Numbered from the stretch's first letter, positions 28,443-38,046 are shown. The stretch is 42,810 nt of DNA from an uncultured Pelagibacteraceae bacterium (GCA_902632275.1 CACPBW010000006.1:1-42810); one strand, 5' to 3'. The notes: a model not told the origin generated them from the sequence alone. Numbers and translations are program-made.

Positions 28443-29050
28443 AAATATTTTTTAAAGTTTTCGTTGATCGATAATATTTCTAAATCCACTAATCCGCCTA
28501 TAACAAGTTGAAGGGCAACTAATAAAATAAAACCTAAACCTACGTAAGCAATCCATATATGTTTTTGAATATAATTGGCTAGAACAGTTGCAAGAGCACC
28601 CGTTAAAACTACAGATAACAGCAATCCAAACATCATATATCCAAAATAACCTTTGGCTGCAGCAACTACGCCGATAACATTATCAAAACTGATCATAATA
28701 TCTGCAAATAACACTTTTCCAATGCTGCTAACGAAAGAAGGTTCATGCATTTTTTTTGTTGTTGTTTTTACTTTTTTGATATCTAGTAAATCTTTTCTTA
28801 AATCATTCACAATCCAAATCAATAAAAGACCGCCAAGAATCTTTACAAAATAAAATTCAAATAAAAAAGTAGCAAATATCGCAAAAAATATTTTAAAGAC
28901 AAAAGCACCTATTACACCCCAAAGAATTATTTGTTTTCTATTTTTTGGAACAAAATTTGAAGCGATAGAACCAACAATCACAGCATTATCAGCAGTTAAT
29001 ATCAATGTGATAAAAATGATATTGGTTAAAATTATAAGTTCTTCAATCAA
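28439..29050 (-). CDS. TerC-family integral membrane protein (YjbE-like)
   Basis: 203 residues with about seven hydrophobic helices. The acidic pair motifs typical of TerC proteins are visible in TADNAVIVGSIA (helix 1) and DIMISFDNVIGVVAAAKG (middle). A charged cytoplasmic loop (around 84-105) separates the halves. Family members are tied to metal export, for example of manganese during metalation of exported proteins, and to tellurite resistance by name only. The substrate is not shown by the sequence. It is convergent with panB. Confidence 0.85.
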   Translation of the reverse strand: MIEELIILTNIIFITLILTADNAVIVGSIASNFVPKNRKQIILWGVIGAFVFKIFFAIFATFLFEFYFVKILGGLLLIWIVNDLRKDLLDIKKVKTTTKKMHEPSFVSSIGKVLFADIMISFDNVIGVVAAAKGYFGYMMFGLLLSVVLTGALATVLANYIQKHIWIAYVGLGFILLVALQLVIGGLVDLEILSINENFKKYF

Positions 29051-29107
29051 GTTAGTTTATACTATAAAAAAAAATAATATTTTTCAATCTTTAGAACTTG
29101 AAGTATG

Positions 29108-29647
29108 CTAATATTTTGATGTTCTTTTTCCGTCAATTATTTCTTTGAGTTGATCGTATTCTTTGCAGTTACAGTTTTCCAAAATAGTCAATTGTTGAAT
29201 TGCTTTATCTTTTCTATTTGTATTTAGATATAATTCACCTAGATATTGGTTTATTCTTGTATGATTTGGCTTGATTTTTAAACCAGATAAATAATATCTT
29301 TCAGCTTCAGTAAAGTTACCTAGTTTTCTGCTTGTAAATCCTAAATAATTAAGTGTATCTGCATTTTTCGGCTTTTCTTTATTAGATTCTAAAAATAACT
29401 TAAAAGCTTTCTTATATTTCTTTTCTGCTTTAGCTAAATTTTTCTCTGCCTTGGTTGTATTGCCTTTTTTAAAAAACTTTTCTGCTTTTTTTTCCCAATA
29501 CTTGCCTGACAAAACTAGTTTATGACCTTTATCATATTTAGAAATACTTCCTTCACTGCCACCATCAGATTGTTCACCTCCAGCAGAAAAAGCTGATACA
29601 GTTGAAAATAAAATGAAGATGATTAAAACACAAATTTTATTGAACAT
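29108..29647 (-). CDS. Exported TPR protein, CxC tail (paralogue A)
   Basis: 179 residues with a signal peptide (1-21, ending AFSA), a low-complexity Gly/Ser linker, a Lys-rich coiled segment and about three TPR units (for example ADTLNYLGFTSRKLGNFTEAERYY and RINQYLGELYLNTNRKDKAI). It closes with LENCNCKEYDQLKEII, where C159-x-C161 is a cysteine pair. It is clearly homologous to the next gene on the same strand. It would act in the periplasm. The role is unknown; TPRs suggest a scaffold for protein contacts and the CxC could bind metal or form a disulfide. Confidence 0.82.
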   Translation of the reverse strand: MFNKICVLIIFILFSTVSAFSAGGEQSDGGSEGSISKYDKGHKLVLSGKYWEKKAEKFFKKGNTTKAEKNLAKAEKKYKKAFKLFLESNKEKPKNADTLNYLGFTSRKLGNFTEAERYYLSGLKIKPNHTRINQYLGELYLNTNRKDKAIQQLTILENCNCKEYDQLKEIIDGKRTSKY

Positions 29648-29722
29648 AATAGCAATATAGGAACTAAAGTTTTTTAAACAACTATCTTTTTAATTAGGGG
29701 ACAATTTAACACTTTATTTTCA

Positions 29723-30208
29723 TTAATTTATAAGCATTTTTAGGTTTTCGTATTCATCACATCCACAATTTTTAAGCGAATTAAGTATTTCATTTGTTTC
29801 ATTTATTCTATTCTGGTTTTTGTAAAAAACTCCCAGATTATACTTAATACTATTATGCTGATCATTTAATTCTAAACCTAAAAGATAATAAATTTCAGCA
29901 TTTTCATCAAATCCTAGTTTTTCACTGCATAAACCTAAATAGTTTAGTATGTCAGGATTTGCAGGATCTTCAGCATTTGCTTTTAAAAAGTGATCCAAGG
30001 CTTTTTCAAATTTTATTTTAGCTTTTTTTATTTTACCTTTTTTTTCTGTTTTAATGGCTCTTTCTAGCTCTTTAAAACCTAGCTTGTATGGTCCTGCTGG
30101 AGGAGGACCTTCTCTACCCAAATTTTCCTCGTGGCCTTCGTATGCGTGGGTTTTAAATGATATTGAAATTACAAATAAAAATAAAAGTATTAATTTTAGA
30201 TTTTTCAT
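29723..30208 (-). CDS. Exported TPR protein, CxC tail (paralogue B)
   Basis: 161 residues with a signal peptide (about 1-22), a GPPPAGPYKLGFKELERA segment, then TPRs (PDILNYLGLCSEKLGFDENAEIYYLLGLEL and following). It ends LKNCGCDEYENLKMLI with C148-x-C150. The layout, the N/D-x-LNYLG repeat and the NC-x-C-x-EY-x-x-LK-x-x-I tail match paralogue A. Its start codon overlaps the pxpA stop, so it is probably translated from the pxpA message. No function is assigned to this family as far as I can tell from the sequence. Confidence 0.82.
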   Translation of the reverse strand: MKNLKLILLFLFVISISFKTHAYEGHEENLGREGPPPAGPYKLGFKELERAIKTEKKGKIKKAKIKFEKALDHFLKANAEDPANPDILNYLGLCSEKLGFDENAEIYYLLGLELNDQHNSIKYNLGVFYKNQNRINETNEILNSLKNCGCDEYENLKMLIN

Positions 30209-30981
30209 TATTTAAATTTTTTCATTTGGTTAAGAGCTTTTAAGTTTAATTTATTTTTTAAAAGCTCTTCTTTTATTACTTTTGCTGTATTTAAAGAGCT
30301 TTCATTATCACCGTGGATACATACAGAATCTATTTCACAAAGAATTTGTTTACCTGAATAACAATTAATAGATTGGTTTTTGACCATAGATAAAACATGT
30401 TTTTTTGCAATATTAGGATCTATTATTAATGCATTTGGTTTGGATCTAGAAACTAAATTACCATCATCTTCGTAATTTCGATCAGCAAAAATCTCACAAG
30501 CAATTTTCATGTTTAATTTTTTTGCTGCTAACTCCATTTTGGAACCTGTGGGAACGAGATAAATTAATTCTTTGTTTATTTTATAAATTATATTAGCAAG
30601 TATATTTGCTAAATTTATGTCCTCACAAGCCATATTATTTAAGGCTCCATGCGGCTTTATATGAGTTACATTTTCATTATGTTTTTCAGCAATACTTTGA
30701 AGTATTTCATATTGGTCTTTAATTAATTTTTCAATTTCGTTTTGAGAAAGATTAAGTCTTTTTCTACCAAAATTTTCAGGATCATTAAAAGATGGATGTG
30801 CGCCAATACTTACTTTATTTTTCTTTGAAATTAAAATAGTACTGCTCATAGTTTCATGATCACCTGCATGATAACCACATGCTATATTTGCGGAATTAAC
30901 AATTTCTAACAATTTTGGATCATTTATGTTTGAGTGAAGTTTGGATTTTTCTCCTAAATCACAATTAATATTAATTTCCAT
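30208..30981 (-). CDS. pxpA: 5-oxoprolinase subunit A (LamB/YcsF family)
   Basis: 257 residues. The start INCDLGE and blocks with NIACGYHAGDH, IGAHPSFNDPENFGR, IKPHGALNN and CIHGDN are diagnostic of PxpA. With PxpB and PxpC it hydrolyses 5-oxoproline (pyroglutamate) to glutamate using ATP. I chose the ATG at 30981, giving MEININCDLGE; the frame is open to 31011. Unusually it faces away from pxpBC: the pxpA and pxpB starts are only about 30 bases apart on opposite strands. Confidence 0.93.
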   Translation of the reverse strand: MEININCDLGEKSKLHSNINDPKLLEIVNSANIACGYHAGDHETMSSTILISKKNKVSIGAHPSFNDPENFGRKRLNLSQNEIEKLIKDQYEILQSIAEKHNENVTHIKPHGALNNMACEDINLANILANIIYKINKELIYLVPTGSKMELAAKKLNMKIACEIFADRNYEDDGNLVSRSKPNALIIDPNIAKKHVLSMVKNQSINCYSGKQILCEIDSVCIHGDNESSLNTAKVIKEELLKNKLNLKALNQMKKFK

Positions 30982-31009
30982 ACTATCCATTGATAAAGTA
31001 TAACATGTC

Positions 31010-31693
31010 ATGATTAAAAATATATCAAATCTTGGCGATGCAGCACTATATTGTGATTTTGGGAATGATATTGATCAGAAAACAAATATTAAAGTAATAA
31101 AATATTTTGAAAATATTAATAAAAAAAATATTGATGGAATAACCAATTTAACTCCTTCCTATAATAAACTAATAATCTCATTTGACTTAAATGTGGTAAA
31201 TTTTACAGAGCTTAAAAAAAAAATTGAGGACATCGAAATTTCTGAAAGTTATATAAGGCAGGATCAAAAAATTATCAAAATACCAACTTGTTGTGATGAT
31301 GAATTTGCCCTTGATATAGAAAGGCTTTCATTGAAATTAAATTTAACAAAAAAAGAAATTTTAGAAAATTATCTAAATAAAGAGTATTTCTGTTACATGA
31401 CTGGCTTTATTGCTGGAATGCCTTTCTTAGGGGATATCGATAAAAAAATTAGACTAGAAAGACTAGAAACACCAAGAGTTAAAGTTCCAAAAGGAGCCGT
31501 TGGCATTACAGAACAATTTACAAACATCTACACTTTTGAAAGTCCTGGTGGCTGGAATATTTTAGGAAGTACTCCAATTAAAATTTTTGATCAAAAAAAT
31601 GAGAAACAACCAATATTAATTAATCCCGGTGATAGGGTGTTATTTTACGAAATCAACAAAAAAGAATACTTCAAAATTAATGGAATTAAATAA
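31010..31693 (+). CDS. pxpB: 5-oxoprolinase subunit B (KipI family)
   Basis: 227 residues. Family blocks are NLGDAALYCDFG at the N-terminus, LTPSYNKLII, the YFCYMTGFIAGMPFLGDID segment, PRVKVPKGAVGITEQFTNIYTFESPGGWNILGSTP spread over 160-200, and a final PGDRVLFYEI. It is the partner of PxpC. The pxpC start lies 14 bases before its stop. The divergent pxpA start is so close that any pxpB promoter must lie within pxpA coding sequence. Confidence 0.92.
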   Translation: MIKNISNLGDAALYCDFGNDIDQKTNIKVIKYFENINKKNIDGITNLTPSYNKLIISFDLNVVNFTELKKKIEDIEISESYIRQDQKIIKIPTCCDDEFALDIERLSLKLNLTKKEILENYLNKEYFCYMTGFIAGMPFLGDIDKKIRLERLETPRVKVPKGAVGITEQFTNIYTFESPGGWNILGSTPIKIFDQKNEKQPILINPGDRVLFYEINKKEYFKINGIK

Positions 31694-32624
31694 AATTACA
31701 GTTTTAAGAGAAGGTATAAATTCAACTTTTCAAGATTTAGGAAGGAGTAACTTTTACCATATAGGCTTACCTTTTAGTGGTGCAATGGACAAAAGAAATT
31801 ATTTAATAGCAAATAAATTGGTCGGAAATAAATATAATGAAGCTGTTATTGAATTTGCTTATCAAGGACCATTGATAAAAATTGAGGATGGAAATATAAA
31901 TTTCGCTATATCGGGTGATATTAAATTTAATATAAAAAAAAATGGAAAATTAATAACTGGTGATTGCTATAAAAATTATAATTTATCGAAAAATGATGAA
32001 GTAGATATTATATCGACTAATAATTCAGTTTATGGATATTTTGCAGTTAGTGGTGGTTTTGATCTTAAAAAAAATTTTGGAAGCTTTTCTACTCATGTAA
32101 GATCAAATGTTGGCGCAAATAACGGAAATAAAATTCAAAAGGGTGAAAAATTTTTTATTAAAGATTTTAATGATAAGCATGCCAATAAAAATCTTAAATA
32201 TATGAATTCTAAAATTGAATATATAAGAATACTGAAAGGAACCAATTTCGATTATTTTTTTGAACAATCAATAAAAGAATTTACTTCTAAAGAATTTTTA
32301 GTTACCAAACTTTCTGATCGTATGGGCATGAGACTTGAAGGGCCCAAAATTAAAAATTTGAAGGAAACAAACATTAGATCAGAGGGTCTAATCAAAGGTG
32401 TAATCCAAGTACCAGCAGACGGTAATCCGATTATAATGTTATCTGACCACGGAACTATTGGAGGATACCCGAAAATTGGTGTAGTTATAAGTGCTGATTA
32501 TGATAGATTGGTACAAATACCTCCTAGTAAAAAAATTAAATTTAAATTAATTGAATTAAAAGAAGCAGAAAAACTCTATAAATTATATCAAATGGAAACT
32601 GAAAATCTTTTAAGTCAAATATAA
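31680..32624 (+). CDS. pxpC: 5-oxoprolinase subunit C (KipA / biotin-dependent carboxylase-like)
   Basis: 314 residues from the ATG at 31680. Marks are STFQDLGRSNFYHIGLPFSGAMD at the N-terminus (the TVQDLGR-G block of the family), FAVSGGFD, the SDRMGMRLEGP motif, EGLIKGVIQVPADGNPIIMLSDHGTIGGYPKIG in two conserved parts, and a C-terminal QIPPSKKIKFK. It follows pxpB with an overlap and is followed by an EamA transporter gene sharing a TAATG junction. That transporter might move the substrate, but this is contextual only. Confidence 0.92.
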   Translation: MELNKITVLREGINSTFQDLGRSNFYHIGLPFSGAMDKRNYLIANKLVGNKYNEAVIEFAYQGPLIKIEDGNINFAISGDIKFNIKKNGKLITGDCYKNYNLSKNDEVDIISTNNSVYGYFAVSGGFDLKKNFGSFSTHVRSNVGANNGNKIQKGEKFFIKDFNDKHANKNLKYMNSKIEYIRILKGTNFDYFFEQSIKEFTSKEFLVTKLSDRMGMRLEGPKIKNLKETNIRSEGLIKGVIQVPADGNPIIMLSDHGTIGGYPKIGVVISADYDRLVQIPPSKKIKFKLIELKEAEKLYKLYQMETENLLSQI

Positions 32625-33502
32625 TGAATATAATATCTAAATTACCCGGTCCGCTTTTGGTTTTTTTTGGAGCTTTAAGTCTGAGTTTTGGAGGACTTAT
32701 TGTTAAATCATTTCAAGGTGCAAATTTGTGGCAAATTTTGTTTTGGAGATCAATTTTTTTTATATTAGTTGTTAGTATTTTTTTAATACTGACGTATAGA
32801 AAAAAAGTTTTTACTGCTTTTGTTAGTTCTGGAATACCTGGACTTGTAGGTGGGCTAATATTATCTACAGGTTTTTGTGGATATGTTTTTGCGATGTATA
32901 ACACTACTGTTGCAAACACAAATTTTATAATTCAAACTCAAACAATATTTTTAGCAATATTTGGATATTTATTTTTGAAGGAAAAGGTTTCAAAATTAAC
33001 TTTAGTTTCGATTATTTTGGCAATTTCAGGAATAATTTTAATGGTTGGTACTTCTTTATCCCCAGGCCAAATGACAGGTAATATTGCAGCTTTCATTATG
33101 CCAGTATCATTTGCAATTTTAATTTTAATTGTAAGAAAATATCCCACTGTTGATATGGTGCCATTACAATTGATCGCAGGCATATTTGCAATGATGGTTG
33201 GTTATTTAGTTGCTGGAAAAGTTATGATTTCTTTTTATGATATTTTTCTAGGATTTCTAGCAGGATTTTTTCAATTAGGTTTTGGTTTTATTTTAATTAC
33301 TATTGGAGCAAGACGAACCCCATCAGCATTAGTGGGAATCATAATGTTAACAGAAGCCGTTTTAGGGCCCATGTGGGCATGGATTTTTATTAATGAGCAA
33401 CCTCCTTTAATGGTCCTCATTGGAGGAAGTGTTGTAATTATAGCTGTTCTGCTTCAATTTTTACCACTTTTAAAAAAAAATAAGGCTTTAATACAATCTT
33501 AA
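32624..33502 (+). CDS. EamA/DMT-family transporter
   Basis: 292 residues with about ten membrane helices in two EamA repeats; the second repeat starts around residue 150 (GNIAAFIMPVSFAILILIV). The end of the first repeat reads FIIQTQTIFLAIFGYLFLKEKVSKLTLVSI, and the second has MLTEAVLGPMWAWIFINEQPP, both hallmark DMT positions. Members export or import metabolites such as amino acids. It overlaps pxpC (TAATG), so 5-oxoproline or a related amino acid is a possible substrate. The glycine riboswitch starts about 38 bases after its stop. Confidence 0.87.
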   Translation: MNIISKLPGPLLVFFGALSLSFGGLIVKSFQGANLWQILFWRSIFFILVVSIFLILTYRKKVFTAFVSSGIPGLVGGLILSTGFCGYVFAMYNTTVANTNFIIQTQTIFLAIFGYLFLKEKVSKLTLVSIILAISGIILMVGTSLSPGQMTGNIAAFIMPVSFAILILIVRKYPTVDMVPLQLIAGIFAMMVGYLVAGKVMISFYDIFLGFLAGFFQLGFGFILITIGARRTPSALVGIIMLTEAVLGPMWAWIFINEQPPLMVLIGGSVVIIAVLLQFLPLLKKNKALIQS

Positions 33503-33540
33503 AAGGCTATCATTTTACTAAATTTATGCTATAAGAGCCA

Positions 33541-33698
33541 CACGGGAGAGACCACATTAGTGTGGCGCCGAAGGAGCAACCACCCCGGAAACTCTCAGGC
33601 AAAAGGACCGTAAATATTAACTCTGGAAAGAGAAAAATTCTCGCCGAAGGAGCAAATCTCTCAGGCACATAGACAGAGGGGGCAAAGAGTTAATATTT
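33541..33698 (+). ncRNA. Tandem glycine riboswitch upstream of gcvT
   Basis: Two glycine aptamers in series. The first spans about 33541-33610, with GCCGAAGGAGCAA near 33567 and CTCTCAGGCAAAAGGACC near its 3' side. The second spans about 33620-33680, again with GCCGAAGGAGCAA (33642-33654) and CTCTCAGGCAC. The linker is short. P1 of aptamer 2 is CTCTG (33621-33625) with CAGAG (33674-33678). A 13-bp competing helix pairs 33612-33624 with 33686-33698, ending one base before the gcvT start. No terminator is seen, so control of translation is likely. Glycine riboswitches on gcv genes have been described in SAR11. Confidence 0.95.
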
Positions 33699-33699
33699 T

Positions 33700-34809
33700 A
33701 TGAAAAAAACGCCTCTGTACAATCTTCATCAAAAGCATGGTGCAAAATTTGTGCAATTTGCTGGTTATGAAATGCCAATTCAATATGAAACTGGCATAGT
33801 AAAAGAACATATAACCACTAGAAATAATTCAGGAATATTTGATGTATCTCACATGGGTCAGTTATTTTTAAAAGGCGGCCATGAATTAACAAATGATTTA
33901 CAGAAAATATTCCCAATTGATTTAGCAAAAATTTCAATAAACCAAAGCAAGTATTCTTTTTTGATGAAAGAAAATGGTGGAATATATGATGATCTTATAA
34001 TTACAAAATTAAAAGATGGTTACATGATAATATTAAATGCTGCATGTAAAGATGCAGATTTAAATATTTTAAAAAGTAAAATTGGTGAAAAATATCAAAT
34101 TAATTTATCAGATAATTTATCTTTAATAGCAATACAAGGACCTAAAGCAAAAGATGTTCTAGATTCACTTGTACCAGGTGTTACTAAACTTAAATTTATG
34201 AATGGTAACCAATTTAAGTACAAAGACTTAGACATCTATATAACTAGATCTGGCTATACTGGTGAAGATGGTTTCGAAATTTCGATTAACAATAAAATTG
34301 TGGAAAATTTTGTAGAAAAACTTATTGAGAAAGGTTCTACAATGATTGGCTTAGGAGCTAGAGACACTTTAAGATTAGAAGCTGGACTTTGTTTATATGG
34401 TCATGATTTAGATGAGAATACTAGTCCAATAGAGGCAAATCTAAAATGGGCAATTTCAAAAAGTAAAATTAATGAAAAGTTTCCAGGTTCAGAATTTATT
34501 AAAAAACAATACAACGAAGGTGTTTCAAAACTTAGAGTTGGAATAAAACCTGAAACAAAAGTGATAGCAAGAGAGTCTACAAAAATATTTGACGAAAAAG
34601 ATAATGAAATTGGAAAAGTAACTAGTGGAACTTTTGGACCAAGCGTTAATGGTCCTATAGCAATGGGGTACATTCATAACGATTATTCAAAAAAAAATAC
34701 AAAAATCTTTTTAGAAGTAAGAGGAAAAAGGGTACCAGCAAGTATTTGCGAAATGCCTTTTTATAAAAAAAACTATGTTAGAGAAGGAGGAGACAATGTC
34801 AGAAATTAA
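33700..34809 (+). CDS. gcvT: Glycine cleavage system T protein (aminomethyltransferase)
   Basis: 369 residues; takes the aminomethyl group from lipoylated GcvH and passes the carbon to tetrahydrofolate, releasing ammonia. Family blocks are [24 protein letters not shown] at the N-terminus in two conserved pieces, [44 protein letters not shown] (arginine and aspartate of the folate site) and a C-terminal [17 protein letters not shown]. It is the first gene of gcvTHP and is controlled by the glycine riboswitch directly upstream. The gcvH start overlaps its 3' end by 14 bases. Confidence 0.97.
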   Translation: MKKTPLYNLHQKHGAKFVQFAGYEMPIQYETGIVKEHITTRNNSGIFDVSHMGQLFLKGGHELTNDLQKIFPIDLAKISINQSKYSFLMKENGGIYDDLIITKLKDGYMIILNAACKDADLNILKSKIGEKYQINLSDNLSLIAIQGPKAKDVLDSLVPGVTKLKFMNGNQFKYKDLDIYITRSGYTGEDGFEISINNKIVENFVEKLIEKGSTMIGLGARDTLRLEAGLCLYGHDLDENTSPIEANLKWAISKSKINEKFPGSEFIKKQYNEGVSKLRVGIKPETKVIARESTKIFDEKDNEIGKVTSGTFGPSVNGPIAMGYIHNDYSKKNTKIFLEVRGKRVPASICEMPFYKKNYVREGGDNVRN

Positions 34810-35176
34810 ATTTTCTAAAGAACATGAATGGATAACAGTTGATGGTGAGGTAGCAACTATTGGTATAACCAAACACGCAACAGAGCTTTTAGGCGATATT
34901 GTTTTTGCTGAATTGCCAGAGAAAGGTTCTAATGTAAATAAGGATGCTACGGCAGGCGTAGTCGAGTCGACTAAAGCTGCTAGTGATGTTTATACACCTA
35001 TTTCTGGTGAAGTTGTCGATACAAATCAATCAATCGTAGATGATCCATCTAAAATTAATTCTGATCCTGAAGGGGATGGATGGTTTTTTAAACTCAAAAT
35101 TAAAGATCCAGCTGAAATGAATACTTTAATGAATAGGGATGAATATGACAAATTTGCAAAGGAGAGTGCTAGTTAA
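34796..35176 (+). CDS. gcvH: Glycine cleavage system H protein
   Basis: 126-residue lipoyl carrier of the glycine cleavage complex. Lipoylation site K60 lies in [17 protein letters not shown], with the HEWI and [19 protein letters not shown] blocks before it. The start at 34796 follows a strong GGAGGAG ribosome site located inside the end of gcvT; an in-frame start at 34775 would add seven residues without such a site. Its stop overlaps the gcvP start (TAATG). Confidence 0.97.
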   Translation: MSEIKFSKEHEWITVDGEVATIGITKHATELLGDIVFAELPEKGSNVNKDATAGVVESTKAASDVYTPISGEVVDTNQSIVDDPSKINSDPEGDGWFFKLKIKDPAEMNTLMNRDEYDKFAKESAS

Positions 35177-38040
35177 TGTTACATAATTCTGAAAAAGATT
35201 TTATCAAAAGACATATTGGACCATCTAAGAAAGATGAAAAAGATATGTTAGGACAGCTCGGTTATCAAAATATAAATGAATTAATTAGTCAAACTGTTCC
35301 GGAAAAAATATTGTTTAAAGGAGAACTAAATATTGGCGAACCTAACTCTGAATATGAGGCACTTAGAATATTAAAAGGTTTATCTAGAAAAAATCAAATT
35401 TACTCAAATTTTATTGGTATGGGTTATTATGGAACATATACCCCAAACGTAATTATAAGAAACATATTGGAAAATCCTGGCTGGTATACTTCTTACACTC
35501 CTTATCAACCTGAAGTCGCTCAGGGAAGATTGGAAATGTTACTAAACTTTCAACAAATGATAATTGACTTTACTGGGATGGATATCGCAAATGCGTCCTT
35601 GTTAGATGAGGGGACAGCCGCCGCTGAAGCTATGGGTCTCAGTCACAGACTTAATAAAAAAGATAGTGATCTTGTTTTTATTTCTAAAGATTGTCACCCT
35701 CAGACAATAGAGGTAGTAAAAACAAGAGCAGAACCTTTGGGGCTTAAAGTTTTAATTGGAGACGATGAAGAGCTAAACAATATAAAAAATGATATTGTAT
35801 GTGGTATCCTTCAATACCCTGGAACCTTGGGTGATATAAAAGATCCAAGTGAAAATATTAGTAAAATTAGAAAAAGAAATGGAAAAGCTATACTTGCTTG
35901 TGATTTATTATCTTTAGCAAAATTAAAAACGCCAGCAGAACTAGGCGCCGATATTGCTATAGGTAGTTCACAAAGATTTGGAATTCCTTTAGGTTATGGA
36001 GGTCCACACGCAGCATTTTTTGCTACTAAAGATGAATTTAAGAGATCTATGCCAGGAAGAATTATTGGAGTTTCGGTAGATAGACATGGAAATAAAGCTT
36101 ATAGACTCGCATTACAAACTAGAGAACAACATATAAGAAGAGATAAGGCGACGAGTAATATTTGTACCGCTCAAGCACTGCTTGCAATTGTTTCTGCAGC
36201 ATATGCAATTTATCATGGGCCTAAAGGAATTAGGACGATATCAGAAAGAGTTTCTCAACTTGCTAAAAATTTTGCCGATAAACTAAAACAGTCAGGTTAT
36301 GAACTTTATTCAGACTATTTCTTTGACACTGTAACGGTGTTAACAAAGGATAAAACTGAACAAATATTTCAAAATGCTTTATCTCAAAAAGTAAATATCA
36401 GAAAAGTAAATTCTGAAATGTTAGCAGTCTCTTTTGATGAAAAGAAAAATGTTTACAGAGCAAATCAACTTCTAAAAATATTTAATTGTGCTGAAGCTAT
36501 AAAAGAAAATCCAACAGAAAGTTTACCTAATCTTCCAAAAAATTTACTTAGAACTTCTAATTATTTAGAACACAAAGTATTTAATAGTTATCACTCAGAA
36601 ACAGAAATGATTAGGTATTTAAAAAGACTTGAGGATAAAGATATAGCTCTTAATAGAACAATGATTGCGTTGGGTTCATGTACAATGAAACTAAATGCCG
36701 TTGCAGAAATGATACCTATTAGTTGGAGAGAATTTTCAGAACCGCATCCTTTTGCTCCAATAGAGCAAATGGAAGGTTTTAGAACTTTATTTACTGATTT
36801 GAAAAATTGGTTGAGATCAGTAACTGGATTTTCTGGAGTTTCTTTGCAACCAAATGCAGGTGCCCAAGGAGAATATGCCGGTCTTATGGTGATTAGAAAA
36901 TATCATATGGAGAGAGGTGAAAAAAATAGAAATGTATGCTTAATCCCTAGTTCGGCACATGGTACAAACCCTGCAAGTGCTCAAATGGCAGGAATGAAAG
37001 TTGTAGTCGTTAATTGTGATAAAGATGGAAATGTCGACTATGAAGATCTTAAAAAGAAAGTCGAACAGAATTCAGAAAATCTTGGTGCTTTAATGGTTAC
37101 TTATCCGTCAACGCATGGAGTTTTTGAGGAAAGAATATCTGACATATGCGAATTAATACATAAGCATGGAGGCCAAGTTTATATGGATGGCGCAAACCTT
37201 AACGCTTTAGTTGGTATTGCTAAACCTGGTAACTTTGGACCAGATGTTTGTCATATAAACTTACATAAAACATTCTGTATTCCACATGGTGGTGGTGGTC
37301 CAGGTATGGGACCAATAGCATGTAAAAAACATCTGGAAATATATTTGCCAACACATCCAGTAATAAAAGATTGTGGTCCAGCTACAGGTATCGGGCCCAT
37401 ATCTGCAGCCCCTTGGGGAAGTTCAAGTATTTTATCAATCTCTTGGATGTATATAAAAATGATGGGTTCAGAAGGTCTTAAACTTGCATCACAAATAGCA
37501 ATTTTAAATGCTAACTACATAGCTCACAAGTTAAAAGACCACTATCCAATATTATATAAAGGTGCAAATGGAAATGTAGCTCATGAATGTATAATTGATA
37601 TCAGATCTATTAAAAATGATACAGGAATAACCGAGGAAGATATAGCGAAGAGATTGATCGATTTTGGCTTTCATGCTCCAACAATGTCTTGGCCGGTGCC
37701 AGGAACTATGATGATAGAACCGACTGAGAGCGAAAGTTTAAATGAAATTGACAGATTTTGTGACACTTTAATAAAAATTAAAAAGGAAATTGATAAAATA
37801 AAAAATGGAGAATTTGATAAGATAGATAATCCAATTAAAAATGCTCCACATACTGATCTAGAATTAGCATCGAATGAATGGAAACATAAATATTCTAGAG
37901 AAGATGCAGCATATCCATCTAAATTTTTAAAATCTAATAAGTTTTGGCCACCGGTTTCTAGAGTAGACAATGTATATGGTGACAAAAATCTTTTTTGTAC
38001 TTGTCCAAGTATGGATGAATTCAAAGAAGATGCAGCTTAA
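35176..38040 (+). CDS. gcvP: Glycine dehydrogenase (decarboxylating), P protein
   Basis: 954-residue single-chain P protein (both halves fused). It decarboxylates glycine and loads the aminomethyl group on GcvH. The PLP lysine is K698 in NLHKTFCIPHGGGGPGMGP. Other marks are FIKRHIGPS at the start, YTPYQPEVAQGRLE, LLDEGTAAAEAM, and near the C-terminus SWPVPGTMMIEPTESE. gcvTHP provides methylene-THF, NADH and ammonia from glycine. The following FAD oxidoreductase gene starts 6 bases after the stop, so the lipid cluster may share this transcript. Confidence 0.98.
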   Translation: MLHNSEKDFIKRHIGPSKKDEKDMLGQLGYQNINELISQTVPEKILFKGELNIGEPNSEYEALRILKGLSRKNQIYSNFIGMGYYGTYTPNVIIRNILENPGWYTSYTPYQPEVAQGRLEMLLNFQQMIIDFTGMDIANASLLDEGTAAAEAMGLSHRLNKKDSDLVFISKDCHPQTIEVVKTRAEPLGLKVLIGDDEELNNIKNDIVCGILQYPGTLGDIKDPSENISKIRKRNGKAILACDLLSLAKLKTPAELGADIAIGSSQRFGIPLGYGGPHAAFFATKDEFKRSMPGRIIGVSVDRHGNKAYRLALQTREQHIRRDKATSNICTAQALLAIVSAAYAIYHGPKGIRTISERVSQLAKNFADKLKQSGYELYSDYFFDTVTVLTKDKTEQIFQNALSQKVNIRKVNSEMLAVSFDEKKNVYRANQLLKIFNCAEAIKENPTESLPNLPKNLLRTSNYLEHKVFNSYHSETEMIRYLKRLEDKDIALNRTMIALGSCTMKLNAVAEMIPISWREFSEPHPFAPIEQMEGFRTLFTDLKNWLRSVTGFSGVSLQPNAGAQGEYAGLMVIRKYHMERGEKNRNVCLIPSSAHGTNPASAQMAGMKVVVVNCDKDGNVDYEDLKKKVEQNSENLGALMVTYPSTHGVFEERISDICELIHKHGGQVYMDGANLNALVGIAKPGNFGPDVCHINLHKTFCIPHGGGGPGMGPIACKKHLEIYLPTHPVIKDCGPATGIGPISAAPWGSSSILSISWMYIKMMGSEGLKLASQIAILNANYIAHKLKDHYPILYKGANGNVAHECIIDIRSIKNDTGITEEDIAKRLIDFGFHAPTMSWPVPGTMMIEPTESESLNEIDRFCDTLIKIKKEIDKIKNGEFDKIDNPIKNAPHTDLELASNEWKHKYSREDAAYPSKFLKSNKFWPPVSRVDNVYGDKNLFCTCPSMDEFKEDAA

Positions 38041-38046
38041 AGGTTA

